Notes: generated by a model not told the origin, from the sequence alone. Counted from the stretch's first letter, positions 8,873 to 18,046 are shown. The stretch is 64,000 nt of DNA from Collinsella aerofaciens (GCA_008680965.1 NAKE01000001.1:2046001-2110000), one strand, 5' to 3'. Made by a program: numbers and translations.

Positions 8873-9973
8873 GTGGAATATCTCGAGAACCCGTTTACCC
8901 CCAGTTTTGGTGAGGTTCCTGCCCATCTCGCCGGCAGACAACAGATTATTCGGGATTTGGACCGTGCCTTCTTGAGCCAGCGCAGACGCCCGGAATTGAC
9001 CTCGATCTTCTCAGGTGCGCGTGGAACCGGTAAAACCGCTCTCATGTCGTCGCTCGCGACAAGGGCAGAATCCCACGGCTGGATAGCCGTAAAGACGACC
9101 GCGCTCTCGGGAATGCTTGAGGAAATCGAGCTCGGGGCAAAACGTGCTGCAGGCCATCTCATCGACCCGTCTAACAACTTCGAAGTCACCGGTCTCGGAA
9201 TCGCGCCGCTCGGCAGTATCGAGGTCAATCGCGTTCACGATGCCTTGACTTGGCGTTATCGCATGAGCGACATCATCGAGCAGCTCAACGAAACGGGCAC
9301 CGGTCTGCTCGTCACGGTTGATGAGGTCGACCCGACGCTCGACGAGATGGTCCAGCTCGCAGCCACGTATCAGCACTTTGTGACCGATGGGAAACGCGTC
9401 GCCCTACTCATGGCGGGACTTCCCAACAACGTCTCGACGTTGCTAAACCACAAGACGGTCTCGTTCCTTCGTCGCGCCCAGCAATATCATCTGGGGCGCA
9501 TCGCCGACTACGATGTACGCGAGGCCTTGATCCGAACGATCCAGGAAAACGACCGTCTGGCGGATGCCGAGGGAATCGATAAGGCCGTTCGCTCGATTTC
9601 GGGCTTTCCTTTCCTTTTGCAGCTTGTGGGTTACCGCGCCTGGGATCTCACGAGCAACTCGAGGGAAATATCATCTCGCGACTTTGACCAGGGAATCAAA
9701 ATCGCACGCGATGAAATGGACGACAGGATCCTCGCAGCGACCTATCGGAAACTCACTGCAGAGGACAAGCGATTTCTTATCGCCATGCTCGATGACGAGG
9801 AAGAGTCCACCACCGCTGACCTTGTCGAGCGCCTTAAGCGTTCGCCGCAACAGGTCTCCCGCTACCGACGCCGTATGATAGACGCCGGCATCATCGGAGA
9901 ACGAGGACGAGGGCTCGTCGCATTTGAATTGCCATTCTTCCGCGACTATCTCACGGCTCAATGCGTGAAATAG
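8873..9973 (+). CDS. P-loop ATPase with C-terminal winged helix (paralog A)
   Basis: A 366-residue AAA/STAND-type ATPase of the archaeal-ATPase/ORC-like class. Walker A GARGTGKT lies near residue 48, Walker B LLVTVDEVD near 145, and a shared FLRRAQQ motif follows. The C-terminal ~80 residues have the look of a winged-helix DNA-binding domain (TADLVERLKRSPQQVSRYRR). The GTG start at 8873 has AAGGAG 6 bases upstream. The protein is paralogous to the product of 12520-13638, and the two bracket the UvrA-like gene, which suggests a shared DNA-related role. No specific function is known to me. Confidence 0.75.
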   Translation: MEYLENPFTPSFGEVPAHLAGRQQIIRDLDRAFLSQRRRPELTSIFSGARGTGKTALMSSLATRAESHGWIAVKTTALSGMLEEIELGAKRAAGHLIDPSNNFEVTGLGIAPLGSIEVNRVHDALTWRYRMSDIIEQLNETGTGLLVTVDEVDPTLDEMVQLAATYQHFVTDGKRVALLMAGLPNNVSTLLNHKTVSFLRRAQQYHLGRIADYDVREALIRTIQENDRLADAEGIDKAVRSISGFPFLLQLVGYRAWDLTSNSREISSRDFDQGIKIARDEMDDRILAATYRKLTAEDKRFLIAMLDDEEESTTADLVERLKRSPQQVSRYRRRMIDAGIIGERGRGLVAFELPFFRDYLTAQCVK

Positions 9974-9982
9974 AAGTCAATG

Positions 9983-10007
9983 AGGCAAAGGGGCTGTCCC
10001 TTTGCCT
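9983..10007. repeat. Palindromic repeat, GGCAAAGGG/CCCTTTGCC variant
   Basis: AGGCAAAGGG (9983-9992) and CCCTTTGCCT (9998-10007) flank GCTGT. The core matches the GGGACTGTCCC family, but the stem word is GGCAAA instead of TGACAAA. It lies between convergent genes (stop at 9973, minus-strand stop at 10014) and is well placed as a bidirectional terminator. Confidence 0.75.
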
Positions 10008-10013
10008 TGTTGT

Positions 10014-12527
10014 CTATAGGTAGCGTCCGGTAATGCTCTTGGAGCAGACCGCGATATCCGCCGGCGTACCGGCGCAGACGATTTGCCCGCCCGCATCGCC
10101 ACCGCCCGGGCCCATGTCGATCACGTAATCGGCGTTACGGATAAGATCGAGGTCGTGCTCGATCACGACAACCGTGGCGCCCTTGGCAACAAGGCCGTCA
10201 AACACGCTCAGCAACACCTGAACATCGAGCGGATGCAGGCCAATCGTGGGCTCATCAAATACGAATACGGCATCATCCTGCACGCGGCCCATCTCGCTCG
10301 CGAGCTTAAGGCGCTGTGCCTCACCGCCCGAAAGCGCCGGTGTGGGCTCGCCAAGCGTGAGATAACCCAGGCCCAGGTCGTGCAAGGTCTGCAAGCGCGC
10401 CTGCACCTTTTTGAGCCCCACCGTGGCGTCGAGGGCCTCGTCCACACTCATGTCCATGAGCTGCGGCAACGTAAGTAGGCTCCCGTCCTTGCCCTCGCGA
10501 TGGATAAGCGAGGCCGCGTCTGCATAACGTGAGCCACGGCATGCTGGGCAGACGATCTCGACATCGGGCAAAAACTGCACGTCGAGCGATATCGAGCCCG
10601 TGCCGTCACACGTAGGGCAGCGCAAGGCGCCGGTGTTGTAGCTAAAGGCGCCCGCCTTGTAGCCGGCTGCCTTGGCCTCAGGCGTACGGGCGAAGGCGCG
10701 GCGCAGCTCATCATGGATGTCGGCATAGGTCGCTACCGTCGAGCGCACGTTGGCGCCGATAGGCGTAGCGTCAATCAGGTTTGCGCGTGCGATACCCTCG
10801 GCATCGACCCAGCGCACATGTTTTGGCAGGCGCTCGCCAGCTGCCTGCGCCTTAAGCGCCGGGATAAGCGTCTCGAGCACCAACGTCGTCTTGCCCGAAC
10901 CCGAAACGCCCGTCACCGCAACGAGACGGCCGCGCGGAATATCGACTTCGAGCGGTTTGACGGTATGGATGGCCTCGGTTGCCATGCGGATGTGGCCCTG
11001 ATCGAACATTTCGTCGTCAGTCACCTGCGGACGCAAGCGCTTGGACTCTGCACGCAAAAACGGAGCGATGCGGCTGCCCTGCGATTGTTCGACCTCGTCC
11101 ACCGTGCCAGCGGCGATCACATTACCGCCGCCCGCTCCGGCAACGGGGCCCATCTCGACCAGATAATCAGCCTCCGCCAGCACGCGCGTGTCGTGGTCGA
11201 CAACAACCACGGTGTTGCCGTCATCCACCAGATCGCGCATCACGCCTACCAAGCCGTCGACATTGGCAGGATGCAAGCCGATCGAAGGCTCGTCCAGCAC
11301 ATAAAGCACGCCCGTCGATCGATTGCGCACCACGCGGGCGAGCTGCACACGCTGACGCTCGCCCGTAGAGAGCGTGGCACCGGCGCGATCGAGTGAAAGG
11401 TAATCGAGACCCAGGTCGACCAGACGACGGGCCGCGCTCAAAAACGAATCGCAGATATCCGTCGCCATGGGCTGCATCTCGGCCGGCAAGGATGCGGGCA
11501 CCCCGCGCACCCACTCAATCGCCTCGCCCAATGTCATGGCCGCCGCCTGTGCCAGATTGATACCGCGCACCTGGGGCTGGCGTGCGGCCTCGGAGAGACG
11601 CGTGCCACCGCAATCGCGGCATGCTCCCTCGCGCAAAAAGCGAGCAACGCGTTTTAAGCCCTTATCGTCCTTGACCTTGGCGAGCGCATTCTCAACGGTA
11701 TAGACGGCGTTGTAATAGGTAAAGTCGAGCGGCGTGGCGCCCTCGCCGTTTTTGGGCACGTAGAGAATGTGTTTTTTAACCGCCGGGCCGTGGAACACGA
11801 TGTCGCGCTCTTGAGGCGTGAGCTGGTTAAACGGCACGTCGGTGCGCACGCCCATCTCACCTGCCACCTGCTTCATCAGATCCCACATGAGCGTACCCCA
11901 GGGAAGCACCGCGCCCTCGTTGATAGTCTTTGACTCGTCGGGCACCAGGCTCGCTTCGTCCACCTCGCGCATGACACCAGTGCCGCCACAGGTGGGGCAT
12001 GCACCGCCGCTATTGAAAGCCAAATCCTCGGCACTCGGCGCATAGAACTCGCGACCGCATGTCGAACACGTGAGCGACAGGCCCGCAGCCACGTTAAGGC
12101 TCGGCTCCACGCGTGCCCCGCAATGCGGGCACACGTGATGGGCGCAACGGCTAAAGAGCAGACGCAGGCTGTTGTTGAGCTCGGTCATGGTGCCAAAAGT
12201 GGACCGCACGCCCGGCACGCTGGGGCGCTGATGCAATGCGAGCGCGGCCGGCACGTGCAGTACCTCGTCCACCTGGGCGTGTTCGGCCTGCGTCAGACGG
12301 CGGCGGGTATAAGTGCTGAGCGCCTCCAGGTAGCGGCGCGAGCCCTCGGCATAAAGAACTCCCAGCGCCAGCGAACTCTTACCCGAACCCGACACGCCGG
12401 CAATACCCACCAGCTTTCCCAGCGGAATATCGATATCGATGTCCTTGAGGTTATGGACGCGCGCGCCACGTACCTCGATAGCCTGCGGGCTCATCTTCTG
12501 TTCCGTCACCTTTATCACCCTACTCAT
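10014..12527 (-). CDS. UvrA-like excinuclease ABC ATPase, short paralog
   Basis: An 837-residue UvrA-family protein, about 100 residues shorter than canonical UvrA (about 940). It has two ABC modules: Walker A GVSGSGKS near the N-terminus with signature LSTGERQRVQLA, and GVSGSGKTTLV with signature LSGGEAQRLKLA. Three CxxC pairs of UvrA zinc modules are present (CPHCG, CSTCG/CPTCGG, CPTCDG/CPACRG). The shortness suggests a UvrA2-type paralog, perhaps lacking the full UvrB-binding region; such proteins are linked to DNA-damage or drug tolerance, a role not shown here. Its ATG at 12527 overlaps the stop of the upstream ATPase gene by 8 bases, so the two are translationally coupled. Confidence 0.85.
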   Translation of the reverse strand: MSRVIKVTEQKMSPQAIEVRGARVHNLKDIDIDIPLGKLVGIAGVSGSGKSSLALGVLYAEGSRRYLEALSTYTRRRLTQAEHAQVDEVLHVPAALALHQRPSVPGVRSTFGTMTELNNSLRLLFSRCAHHVCPHCGARVEPSLNVAAGLSLTCSTCGREFYAPSAEDLAFNSGGACPTCGGTGVMREVDEASLVPDESKTINEGAVLPWGTLMWDLMKQVAGEMGVRTDVPFNQLTPQERDIVFHGPAVKKHILYVPKNGEGATPLDFTYYNAVYTVENALAKVKDDKGLKRVARFLREGACRDCGGTRLSEAARQPQVRGINLAQAAAMTLGEAIEWVRGVPASLPAEMQPMATDICDSFLSAARRLVDLGLDYLSLDRAGATLSTGERQRVQLARVVRNRSTGVLYVLDEPSIGLHPANVDGLVGVMRDLVDDGNTVVVVDHDTRVLAEADYLVEMGPVAGAGGGNVIAAGTVDEVEQSQGSRIAPFLRAESKRLRPQVTDDEMFDQGHIRMATEAIHTVKPLEVDIPRGRLVAVTGVSGSGKTTLVLETLIPALKAQAAGERLPKHVRWVDAEGIARANLIDATPIGANVRSTVATYADIHDELRRAFARTPEAKAAGYKAGAFSYNTGALRCPTCDGTGSISLDVQFLPDVEIVCPACRGSRYADAASLIHREGKDGSLLTLPQLMDMSVDEALDATVGLKKVQARLQTLHDLGLGYLTLGEPTPALSGGEAQRLKLASEMGRVQDDAVFVFDEPTIGLHPLDVQVLLSVFDGLVAKGATVVVIEHDLDLIRNADYVIDMGPGGGDAGGQIVCAGTPADIAVCSKSITGRYL

Positions 12528-13638
12528 GCCATAAAACTCGATCGCGAATGTACTCGCCCAGCATGGGCACGGTAAACCGGACGAGACCGTATCCGGCAGC
12601 CTCGATAACGCGCTCGCGAATCAGGCTTGTGCGATATTTACTCGCCCAGCTTTGGGTGCGGTCGCAACGCTCAATGATGTCCGCCATGCGCGCCGGCTTG
12701 CCCCCGTCAGCCGCCATGGCCTCGATAAAAAGGCGCTGCGGACTGCGCAGCCCGTAATACAGGGGCGCGTCAACCGCTTCATAGAACTCGGAGACGGCAT
12801 CGGCGTAGCCAGCCTCGACATCGCACACTTCAATGACCTGCGAGCTACGCCGGACAGCAGACCGCCACATGTAATAGCCCACCAGCTGGATCATATAAGG
12901 GTGACCCATACTCTTATGCGCCGCAAGGTCCGCCGTCTCCACATCGATGCAAAGACCGGCACTCTCGACCGTCTGGATATATGAATCGCGCACCCTGGGC
13001 AAAGAGATCGCCCCCAATGTACGCTGCTGGGCACGCCGCAAAAACGTCACGCTCGGCTCTTCGAGCAAGTCATCAACCATGCTGGGCAAGCCGGCGAACA
13101 CTAGCGCAAGGCCGCGCTGGTCGCTATCGGACAAGCCCGTGGCATCCTGGTCTCCGAGCACCTGCTGATAGAGAACGGCAAGAGCCGCCAGCTCCTCGAT
13201 AGACGCAGATTGAGCCTCGTCAATCGCAAACAGTATGCCCTTGCCTGGACCGAGCTTCTTGAGGCGCTCGTTGACCAGCCCTCGCAACGTCTCACCCTTT
13301 GCTCGCGCCGCCTCGACTGACATCCGCCCAAACGACGGACCGAACTCCATTGACGTTACAACGGGTTTATTCGAGCGAAGCGCGTCGGCCAAGCGGTCGC
13401 ATAAGCCAAGCGAAGCGGAATCGGAGACAACCGCCCATCCGCGCTCGCTGGCCAGACGTTGCAGCTCCCGCAGGAGAACTGTCTTGCCGCAGCCGCGGTT
13501 TCCCGTAATGAGCATGAGCCTGCCCGGCGCTCCGGCGCCGTTATCGAGCCCTTCCGCAAAATCTTCGATGACCGACTCGCGACCGATGAGTATCGGAGGC
13601 CGCTTGCCAGCCGTGGGCTTAAAGGGGTTTGGATTCAT
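12520..13638 (-). CDS. P-loop ATPase with C-terminal winged helix (paralog B)
   Basis: A 372-residue ATPase paralogous to the product of 8873-9973. Walker A GNRGCGKT lies near residue 48 and Walker B ILFAIDEAQ near 145. The FLRRAQQ and MIQLVGYYMW segments align with FLRRAQQ and LLQLVGYRAW of paralog A. The C-terminal region (MADIIERCDRTQSWASKYRT) resembles a winged helix. ATG 13638 has GAGGAGG 6 bases upstream. It overlaps the UvrA-like start, so it belongs in that operon. The sequence suggests an ATP-dependent DNA-binding switch; the partner and trigger are unknown. Confidence 0.75.
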   Translation of the reverse strand: MNPNPFKPTAGKRPPILIGRESVIEDFAEGLDNGAGAPGRLMLITGNRGCGKTVLLRELQRLASERGWAVVSDSASLGLCDRLADALRSNKPVVTSMEFGPSFGRMSVEAARAKGETLRGLVNERLKKLGPGKGILFAIDEAQSASIEELAALAVLYQQVLGDQDATGLSDSDQRGLALVFAGLPSMVDDLLEEPSVTFLRRAQQRTLGAISLPRVRDSYIQTVESAGLCIDVETADLAAHKSMGHPYMIQLVGYYMWRSAVRRSSQVIEVCDVEAGYADAVSEFYEAVDAPLYYGLRSPQRLFIEAMAADGGKPARMADIIERCDRTQSWASKYRTSLIRERVIEAAGYGLVRFTVPMLGEYIRDRVLWHE

Positions 13639-13731
13639 GTCGGCCTCCTCGGATTGGCAAACGCTGTTAAAAGTTATACCAACTTATACCGAGTTATACC
13701 AACAGGATGCGACAAAGAGACTGACCATCTA

Positions 13732-15735
13732 TCACCTATGGCCGAAAAACTCGGCGTCCGCCGCTCGCCAGGGGCGGAAGGTGGCGGGATCGACCTTTAC
13801 GTGGGCGGCGACGGGCACGTCGTACCATTTGACCGCGTAGCCGGCGCCGTGAGAGCAAAAGACCGAGTCGGGCGTGTTGGGCAGATCGGCCTCGGGCTCA
13901 TAGGCGGCCGCCTCGATTACGCGCTCGGTATCATGACAGGCCGCATAACCGGCGAACTCCAGGTACAGATGCCCGCGACCGCTCGTGTAGGCAGCCACCT
14001 CCAGCGCATAATCCTGCACCTCGGATGCCGGAACGCGACCCACAAGCTTCGCCCGGTCTCCCACCATCGTGGGCGGCTCGTACTCGGCACTCATGCGCGT
14101 GGCATCCGAGAGCGCCCGGCCCACGCACTCCCCCGGCACCTCGAGCTCAAAGTGGTACCACGGCTCCAACAGCACGGCTGCGCCGACCTCACGCGCCTGC
14201 ATCAAGCCCTGGCGAATCGCGCGGTACGTGGCCTGGCGAAAATCTCCGCCCTCGGTGTGTTTGGCATGCGCGCGGCCGCCCGTGAGCGTAATGCGCACAT
14301 CGGTGATGGGCGAGCCGGTCAGCACGCCCAGGTGATCGCGCTCCATGGCGTTGGTGAGTGCCAAACGTTGCCAGTTAAGATCGAGCTCGTCGGTCGAGGT
14401 CACGGTGCCAAATTGCACGCCCAAACCCGCTGGCAACGGCTCCAGGCGCAGATGTACCTCGGCATAGTGGCGCAGTGGCTCAAAATGGCCCACACCCTCG
14501 ACCGGCTGCGAAATAGTCTCCTTATAGAGAATGCCGCCAGACTCAAACGCAACCGAAAGGCCAAAGCGATCTGCCAACACCCGCTGCACGACCTCGAGTT
14601 GCACGGCGCCCATCAACTGCAGGTGAATCTGCTCGAGATGCGTATTCCAGCTTACGCCGAGCATGGGATCTTCGTCCGCCAACTCAGTCAATGCTTTGAA
14701 CACCGCATGGACGTCGTGTTCGCCCGGAAGCACCGTATAGGTGAGGACTGGCGCAATGACGGGCGCATCGCCCGCGGGCTCCGCGCCCAGGGCGTCCCCT
14801 GGGCGAACGTGCGCAAGGCCCGTCACGGCACAAATACCGCCAGCAGCAACTTCTTGGGCAAGCTCATACTTCTCGCCGTTATAGATGCGTACCTGATCGA
14901 CCTTTTGCTCCCATGCCTCGGCGCCGGAACGTCCGTCAATCATCTGTTTGGCATGCAGTGTGCCGCCGGTCACTTTAACCCAAGCCAAGCGCTCGCCGCG
15001 AACACCTTGGCTGACACGATAGACGCGCGCGGCAAACTCCGGGAGCCATGCCTGTTCGCGCATCAGCGCACATATGCCGTCCAGCAGCTCGTCCACGCCT
15101 TGATCCTTGAGCGCCGAGCCGGCAAAGCAGGGAAAGAGCTTGCGCTCTGCAACCATGCGCGACAGCGTTGCGACAGAAAGCTCGCCCACTTCAAAAAACT
15201 CCTCGAGCGCCGCCTCGTCCAACGCAGCAGCGTCCTCCTGAACGGCGCCGCCCGCCAGCAGTTCGTTGGCATCCAGGCAGCCCTCGGAAAGACGCTGCCC
15301 AAGCTGTGCCAGCAAAACATCGCGGCCGGGATTCTCCAAATCGATTTTGTTGATATAGATGAACGTCGGAATGTCATAGCGCGCAAGCAGGCGCCACAGG
15401 GTCTCGGTGTGCCCCTGCACGCCATCGTTGGCGCCTACCACCAGAATCGCGTAGTCCAGGGCACGCAGCGTGCGCTCCGCCTCGGCAGAAAAATCGACAT
15501 GGCCGGGAGCGTCCACGAGCATAACGTGGGTGTCGCCATGGTCGAGCACAGCCTGCGACGAGAAGATCGTAATGCCGCGCTCGCGCTCGATCTCGTTCGT
15601 ATCCAGATGCGAGTCGCCGTCGTCAACGCAGCCGCGCTTGCGAATGCGGCCCGCATTGAACAGCATGGACTCGGCCAGCGTGGTCTTGCCGGCATCGACA
15701 TGCGCCAAGATTCCAACGACCGCTTGCTTCGTCAT
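13732..15735 (-). CDS. TetM/EF-G-like ribosome-associated GTPase lacking the tetracycline-protection loop
   Basis: A 667-residue translational GTPase closest in layout to Tet(M)/Tet(W) ribosomal protection proteins. G1 is HVDAGKT (residues 11-17), G2 RGITI, G3 DAPGH and G4 NKID; domains II-V follow, including a TetM-like domain V (LVGRVPASEVQDYALEV). In Tet(M) the domain IV loop contains YYSPVST, which dislodges the drug. At the aligned place this protein has AHAKHTEGG. Tetracycline resistance should therefore not be assumed. ATG 15735 (AGAGGAG upstream) is preferred to the in-frame start at 15804. It stands alone, with no conjugative-element genes or attenuator leader nearby. Confidence 0.82.
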   Translation of the reverse strand: MTKQAVVGILAHVDAGKTTLAESMLFNAGRIRKRGCVDDGDSHLDTNEIERERGITIFSSQAVLDHGDTHVMLVDAPGHVDFSAEAERTLRALDYAILVVGANDGVQGHTETLWRLLARYDIPTFIYINKIDLENPGRDVLLAQLGQRLSEGCLDANELLAGGAVQEDAAALDEAALEEFFEVGELSVATLSRMVAERKLFPCFAGSALKDQGVDELLDGICALMREQAWLPEFAARVYRVSQGVRGERLAWVKVTGGTLHAKQMIDGRSGAEAWEQKVDQVRIYNGEKYELAQEVAAGGICAVTGLAHVRPGDALGAEPAGDAPVIAPVLTYTVLPGEHDVHAVFKALTELADEDPMLGVSWNTHLEQIHLQLMGAVQLEVVQRVLADRFGLSVAFESGGILYKETISQPVEGVGHFEPLRHYAEVHLRLEPLPAGLGVQFGTVTSTDELDLNWQRLALTNAMERDHLGVLTGSPITDVRITLTGGRAHAKHTEGGDFRQATYRAIRQGLMQAREVGAAVLLEPWYHFELEVPGECVGRALSDATRMSAEYEPPTMVGDRAKLVGRVPASEVQDYALEVAAYTSGRGHLYLEFAGYAACHDTERVIEAAAYEPEADLPNTPDSVFCSHGAGYAVKWYDVPVAAHVKVDPATFRPWRAADAEFFGHR

Positions 15736-15922
15736 GGCTCTCCTCTTATTGCAAGCCCATCGCACGCGGCAACGGGCATCCTCGTTCCACACTGGATGAT
15801 ACAATTTACGGGCCGGCGGGCGAAGCGGGCCCTATCCCCCGACCGAGCTCATCGCCCTGCGTTGCCGCGCGGCGATTTTCGTAGGCTCGCGCCTTGCGAA
15901 AGCCGGCTTGCAAATCAGCGCA

Positions 15923-15962
15923 GCGAACGAAAATGGCCCCGGGTGGGACCATTTTCGTTCGC
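15923..15962. repeat. Palindromic element with AACGAAAATGG stem
   Basis: GCGAACGAAAATGG (15923-15936) is perfectly inverted at 15949-15962 around a 12-nt G+C-rich loop. It lies between the GNAT gene end and the TetM-like gene start (same strand), so it may terminate the GNAT transcript. The layout (unrelated stem word around a core containing GGGAC) resembles the other palindromic repeats in the window. Confidence 0.6.
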
Positions 15963-15989
15963 GCGAATTGTTGACACGCGCCCCTGCTC

Positions 15990-16481
15990 TTACGCCTCGC
16001 GCAGCCAGTCGAACGCAACACGCGGCGTGCCGTCCGAAACATACACGACGCCGGCGCGCTCGAACCCCGCTTTCATGCTCGCGCCCTGCATAGGCAGGTT
16101 GTCCGCGTGCGTGTCGATACGCAGGTGGTCGGCGCGCGCCTTGGCAAAGGCAAACATCGCGGCCGCGATACCGTGCACGGTGCCGTCGGATGCCACGCGA
16201 TGCAGCACGGCATACGGAGTGTCGCTGCGCCATTGACCGTCCTCAATTACGTCATAGCACTCGTCCGGACCCGGTAAAAAGGCAAACGTCGCCACCACAC
16301 GGCCGTCGACTTCGCACACGTAACTGCCACCAGCGGCAATATCGGCAGCCAGCTGCTCGGCCGAAGGCGTGCCCTCGGGCCACTGCGTGGCGTTACCATG
16401 CGCGCGCATAAACGCGCGGGCGGCGTCATAGATAGCCATGACGGCGGGAATGTCAGTATCGAGGGTTTTTCTGATCATCAC
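15990..16481 (-). CDS. GNAT-family N-acetyltransferase
   Basis: A 163-residue GNAT-fold protein. It starts with the usual IRKTLDTDIPAVMAIYDAAR helix, has a central beta strand pair (GSYVCEVDGRVVATFAFL) and an acetyl-CoA region in RIDTHADNLPMQGASMKAGF, typical of the GNAT superfamily. The substrate cannot be told. The first ATG of an ATGATG pair (16481) is used; GAGG lies 10-13 bases upstream. Confidence 0.85.
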   Translation of the reverse strand: MMIRKTLDTDIPAVMAIYDAARAFMRAHGNATQWPEGTPSAEQLAADIAAGGSYVCEVDGRVVATFAFLPGPDECYDVIEDGQWRSDTPYAVLHRVASDGTVHGIAAAMFAFAKARADHLRIDTHADNLPMQGASMKAGFERAGVVYVSDGTPRVAFDWLREA

Positions 16482-16555
16482 GCGGCGACCTCACGTTTAT
16501 TGGTATCACTTTGATTGAGCAATGATACCAGCGTTTGGAGAGGGGCACGAAGCAG

Positions 16556-16852
16556 ATGGGAAGCAAAAAGCGAGCCGCCTGGTCAAAGGCCAAAAGCGAG
16601 TTTTTGGGCGCTGCCACCGGCGGCGATATGAGCGACCTGTTTGCGCGCGAGGACGAGCGCCGTGACGCCCTGGACGCCGAGCGCGATGAAGCCTGGCGCT
16701 ACAAGTCGTGCGAGCGCAAAAACCGTTACGACACACGCGCCGAAGCCGAAGCAGTTATGGCCGACTGCGAAAACCGCGGGCGGCGCGGTTTGGCCTGCTA
16801 TAAATGTGAATACTGCAGCGGATGGCACCTGACGTCGCACCCTTGGAAATAG
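16556..16852 (+). CDS. Small zinc-ribbon-like protein of unknown function
   Basis: A 98-residue charged protein. The C-terminal half has a spaced Cys/His set (Cys in YKSCERK, Cys in MADCENR, CYKCEYC, then GWHLTSHPW), which looks like a small metal-binding ribbon; similar tails occur in actinobacterial and phage small proteins. GGAGAGGGG at 16537-16545 favours ATG 16556 over an upstream TTG. It is divergent from the GNAT gene. No function can be assigned. Confidence 0.65.
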   Translation: MGSKKRAAWSKAKSEFLGAATGGDMSDLFAREDERRDALDAERDEAWRYKSCERKNRYDTRAEAEAVMADCENRGRRGLACYKCEYCSGWHLTSHPWK

Positions 16853-16900
16853 ACCCCGCATCGGCACGGCACCGACGGAGCGCCAACCATCGCACGCAAG

Positions 16901-17605
16901 CTACGGGCGCGGCGGCACCAACACATCGTAACGAACGGCCTTGCCCGCAAGCTGATAGCTCGGCTTAACGCCGGCAAGCAGCGGCCCCTTCACCGGCCGC
17001 TTGATAACGACCTTGCGCGGGCGCACCGCAAGCGCAGCCTCGACCAGCGCCTCCTCATCGGCGCACGGCTGCTCCAAATGATGCAAGAGCTGGAACTTCT
17101 TTTTAACCGCCGCGCTCTTGTTGCGCTCGGGAAACATGGGGTCCAGATATACCACGTCGGGAGCCGCGAGCTCGCCTTGCTTGATCAGCTCGGCCGTATG
17201 GCGAAGGCCGGCAATGCTGTCCTCGCCCGCATGTAAGCGCATGCGCGCCACAGCAGCCGCAAGCGCCGGATCATCTGCCGCGCGATCCAAGGCGTCCTTG
17301 AGGAGTGCCGCGATTACGCAATCCTGTTCATACAGATCGACGGTAAAGCCCGCGGCCGCCAGCAGCAGCGAATCCTCGCCAAAGCCTGCCGTGGCATCAA
17401 TCGCCCATGGGCTCTCGATGCCTTTTGTGCGCGCAGCTTTTACCAGTAGCTCTTGCTGCAGACGGCCCTGCTTGAGCCGCGGAAGCATGCGGATAAAATC
17501 GGCACGCAGCTCCATCGTACCGTCGGTGAGTGTGAGGCCCTCGGACTTCCCGGTCAGCTCAAGCCCCGCGGCCCGAGCAACAGAAAAGGGATCGACGACG
17601 CCCAT
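16901..17605 (-). CDS. rsmJ: 16S rRNA (guanine(1516)-N2)-methyltransferase RsmJ-like
   Basis: A 234-residue class I SAM methyltransferase. DATAGFGEDSLLLA (near residue 69) is motif I of the RsmJ family, YLDPMFPERNKSAAVKKK is its catalytic region, and KVVIKRPVKGP its late motif. RsmJ methylates G1516 of 16S rRNA; that assignment rests on family resemblance. The ribosome site AAGGAG lies a few bases upstream of ATG 17605. Confidence 0.85.
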   Translation of the reverse strand: MGVVDPFSVARAAGLELTGKSEGLTLTDGTMELRADFIRMLPRLKQGRLQQELLVKAARTKGIESPWAIDATAGFGEDSLLLAAAGFTVDLYEQDCVIAALLKDALDRAADDPALAAAVARMRLHAGEDSIAGLRHTAELIKQGELAAPDVVYLDPMFPERNKSAAVKKKFQLLHHLEQPCADEEALVEAALAVRPRKVVIKRPVKGPLLAGVKPSYQLAGKAVRYDVLVPPRP

Positions 17606-17668
17606 GGGTACTCCTTAGCAAGCAAAACGAATACGCGAGCGCCGTTTACGCCGGCACCCAACCGTCCG

Positions 17669-17809
17669 CTATTGTCCCACATGCGACATGGCCCACAGCA
17701 TCCCAATGCAAAGCGCCGCCATCAATCCCGTGCACACGGCAGCGATCACAGAATCACCCATGCGCCTTCCCAACGACCGCGGCTCACGCACTTGCCCTGC
17801 TCCGTACAT
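17669..17809 (-). CDS. Predicted 46-residue single-pass membrane peptide
   Basis: A small open frame with a very strong ribosome site: AAGGAGGAG (complement of 17815-17823), followed by two adjacent ATGs at 17812 and 17809. The second gives the better 7-base spacing. The 46-residue product has a basic N-terminal part (REPRSLGRRMGD) and then one hydrophobic helix (VIAAVCTGLMAALCIGML), ending in SHVGQ. It lies 63 bases upstream of rsmJ on the same strand and may be co-transcribed. No family is recognised. Confidence 0.55.
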   Translation of the reverse strand: MYGAGQVREPRSLGRRMGDSVIAAVCTGLMAALCIGMLWAMSHVGQ

Positions 17810-18046
17810 CATGGCTCCTCCTTGAGACCAGCTCCTTGTTACGGCCTCATCATCTCAGCGCCGCACATGAGCTGCCATCGATTTGGCTTACGTCCAGCTT
17901 TCCTTTTTGAAAGGTTGGGGTTGGGTTGCACGGGCTCAAAGCGCTTTCAGGCGCATGCATCGCCGCGTTGAATTACAATGTGCTTCACCATATGTGCAGC
18001 ACATGGGGTGCGCCAGGTTGGCGTACTCGTATCGAAAGGACCAGCC

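Noticed and set aside
13732..15735. Annotating this gene as a tetracycline-resistance determinant
   Set aside because: Overall similarity is to Tet(M)-type proteins, but the loop essential for drug release is not conserved, so the resistance label is not supported.
13459..16236. 925-codon open frame on the + strand
   Set aside because: Antisense to the TetM-like GTPase gene, which has clear GTPase motifs. The translation is rich in Arg/His/Ala without any domain; it is open only because of high G+C.
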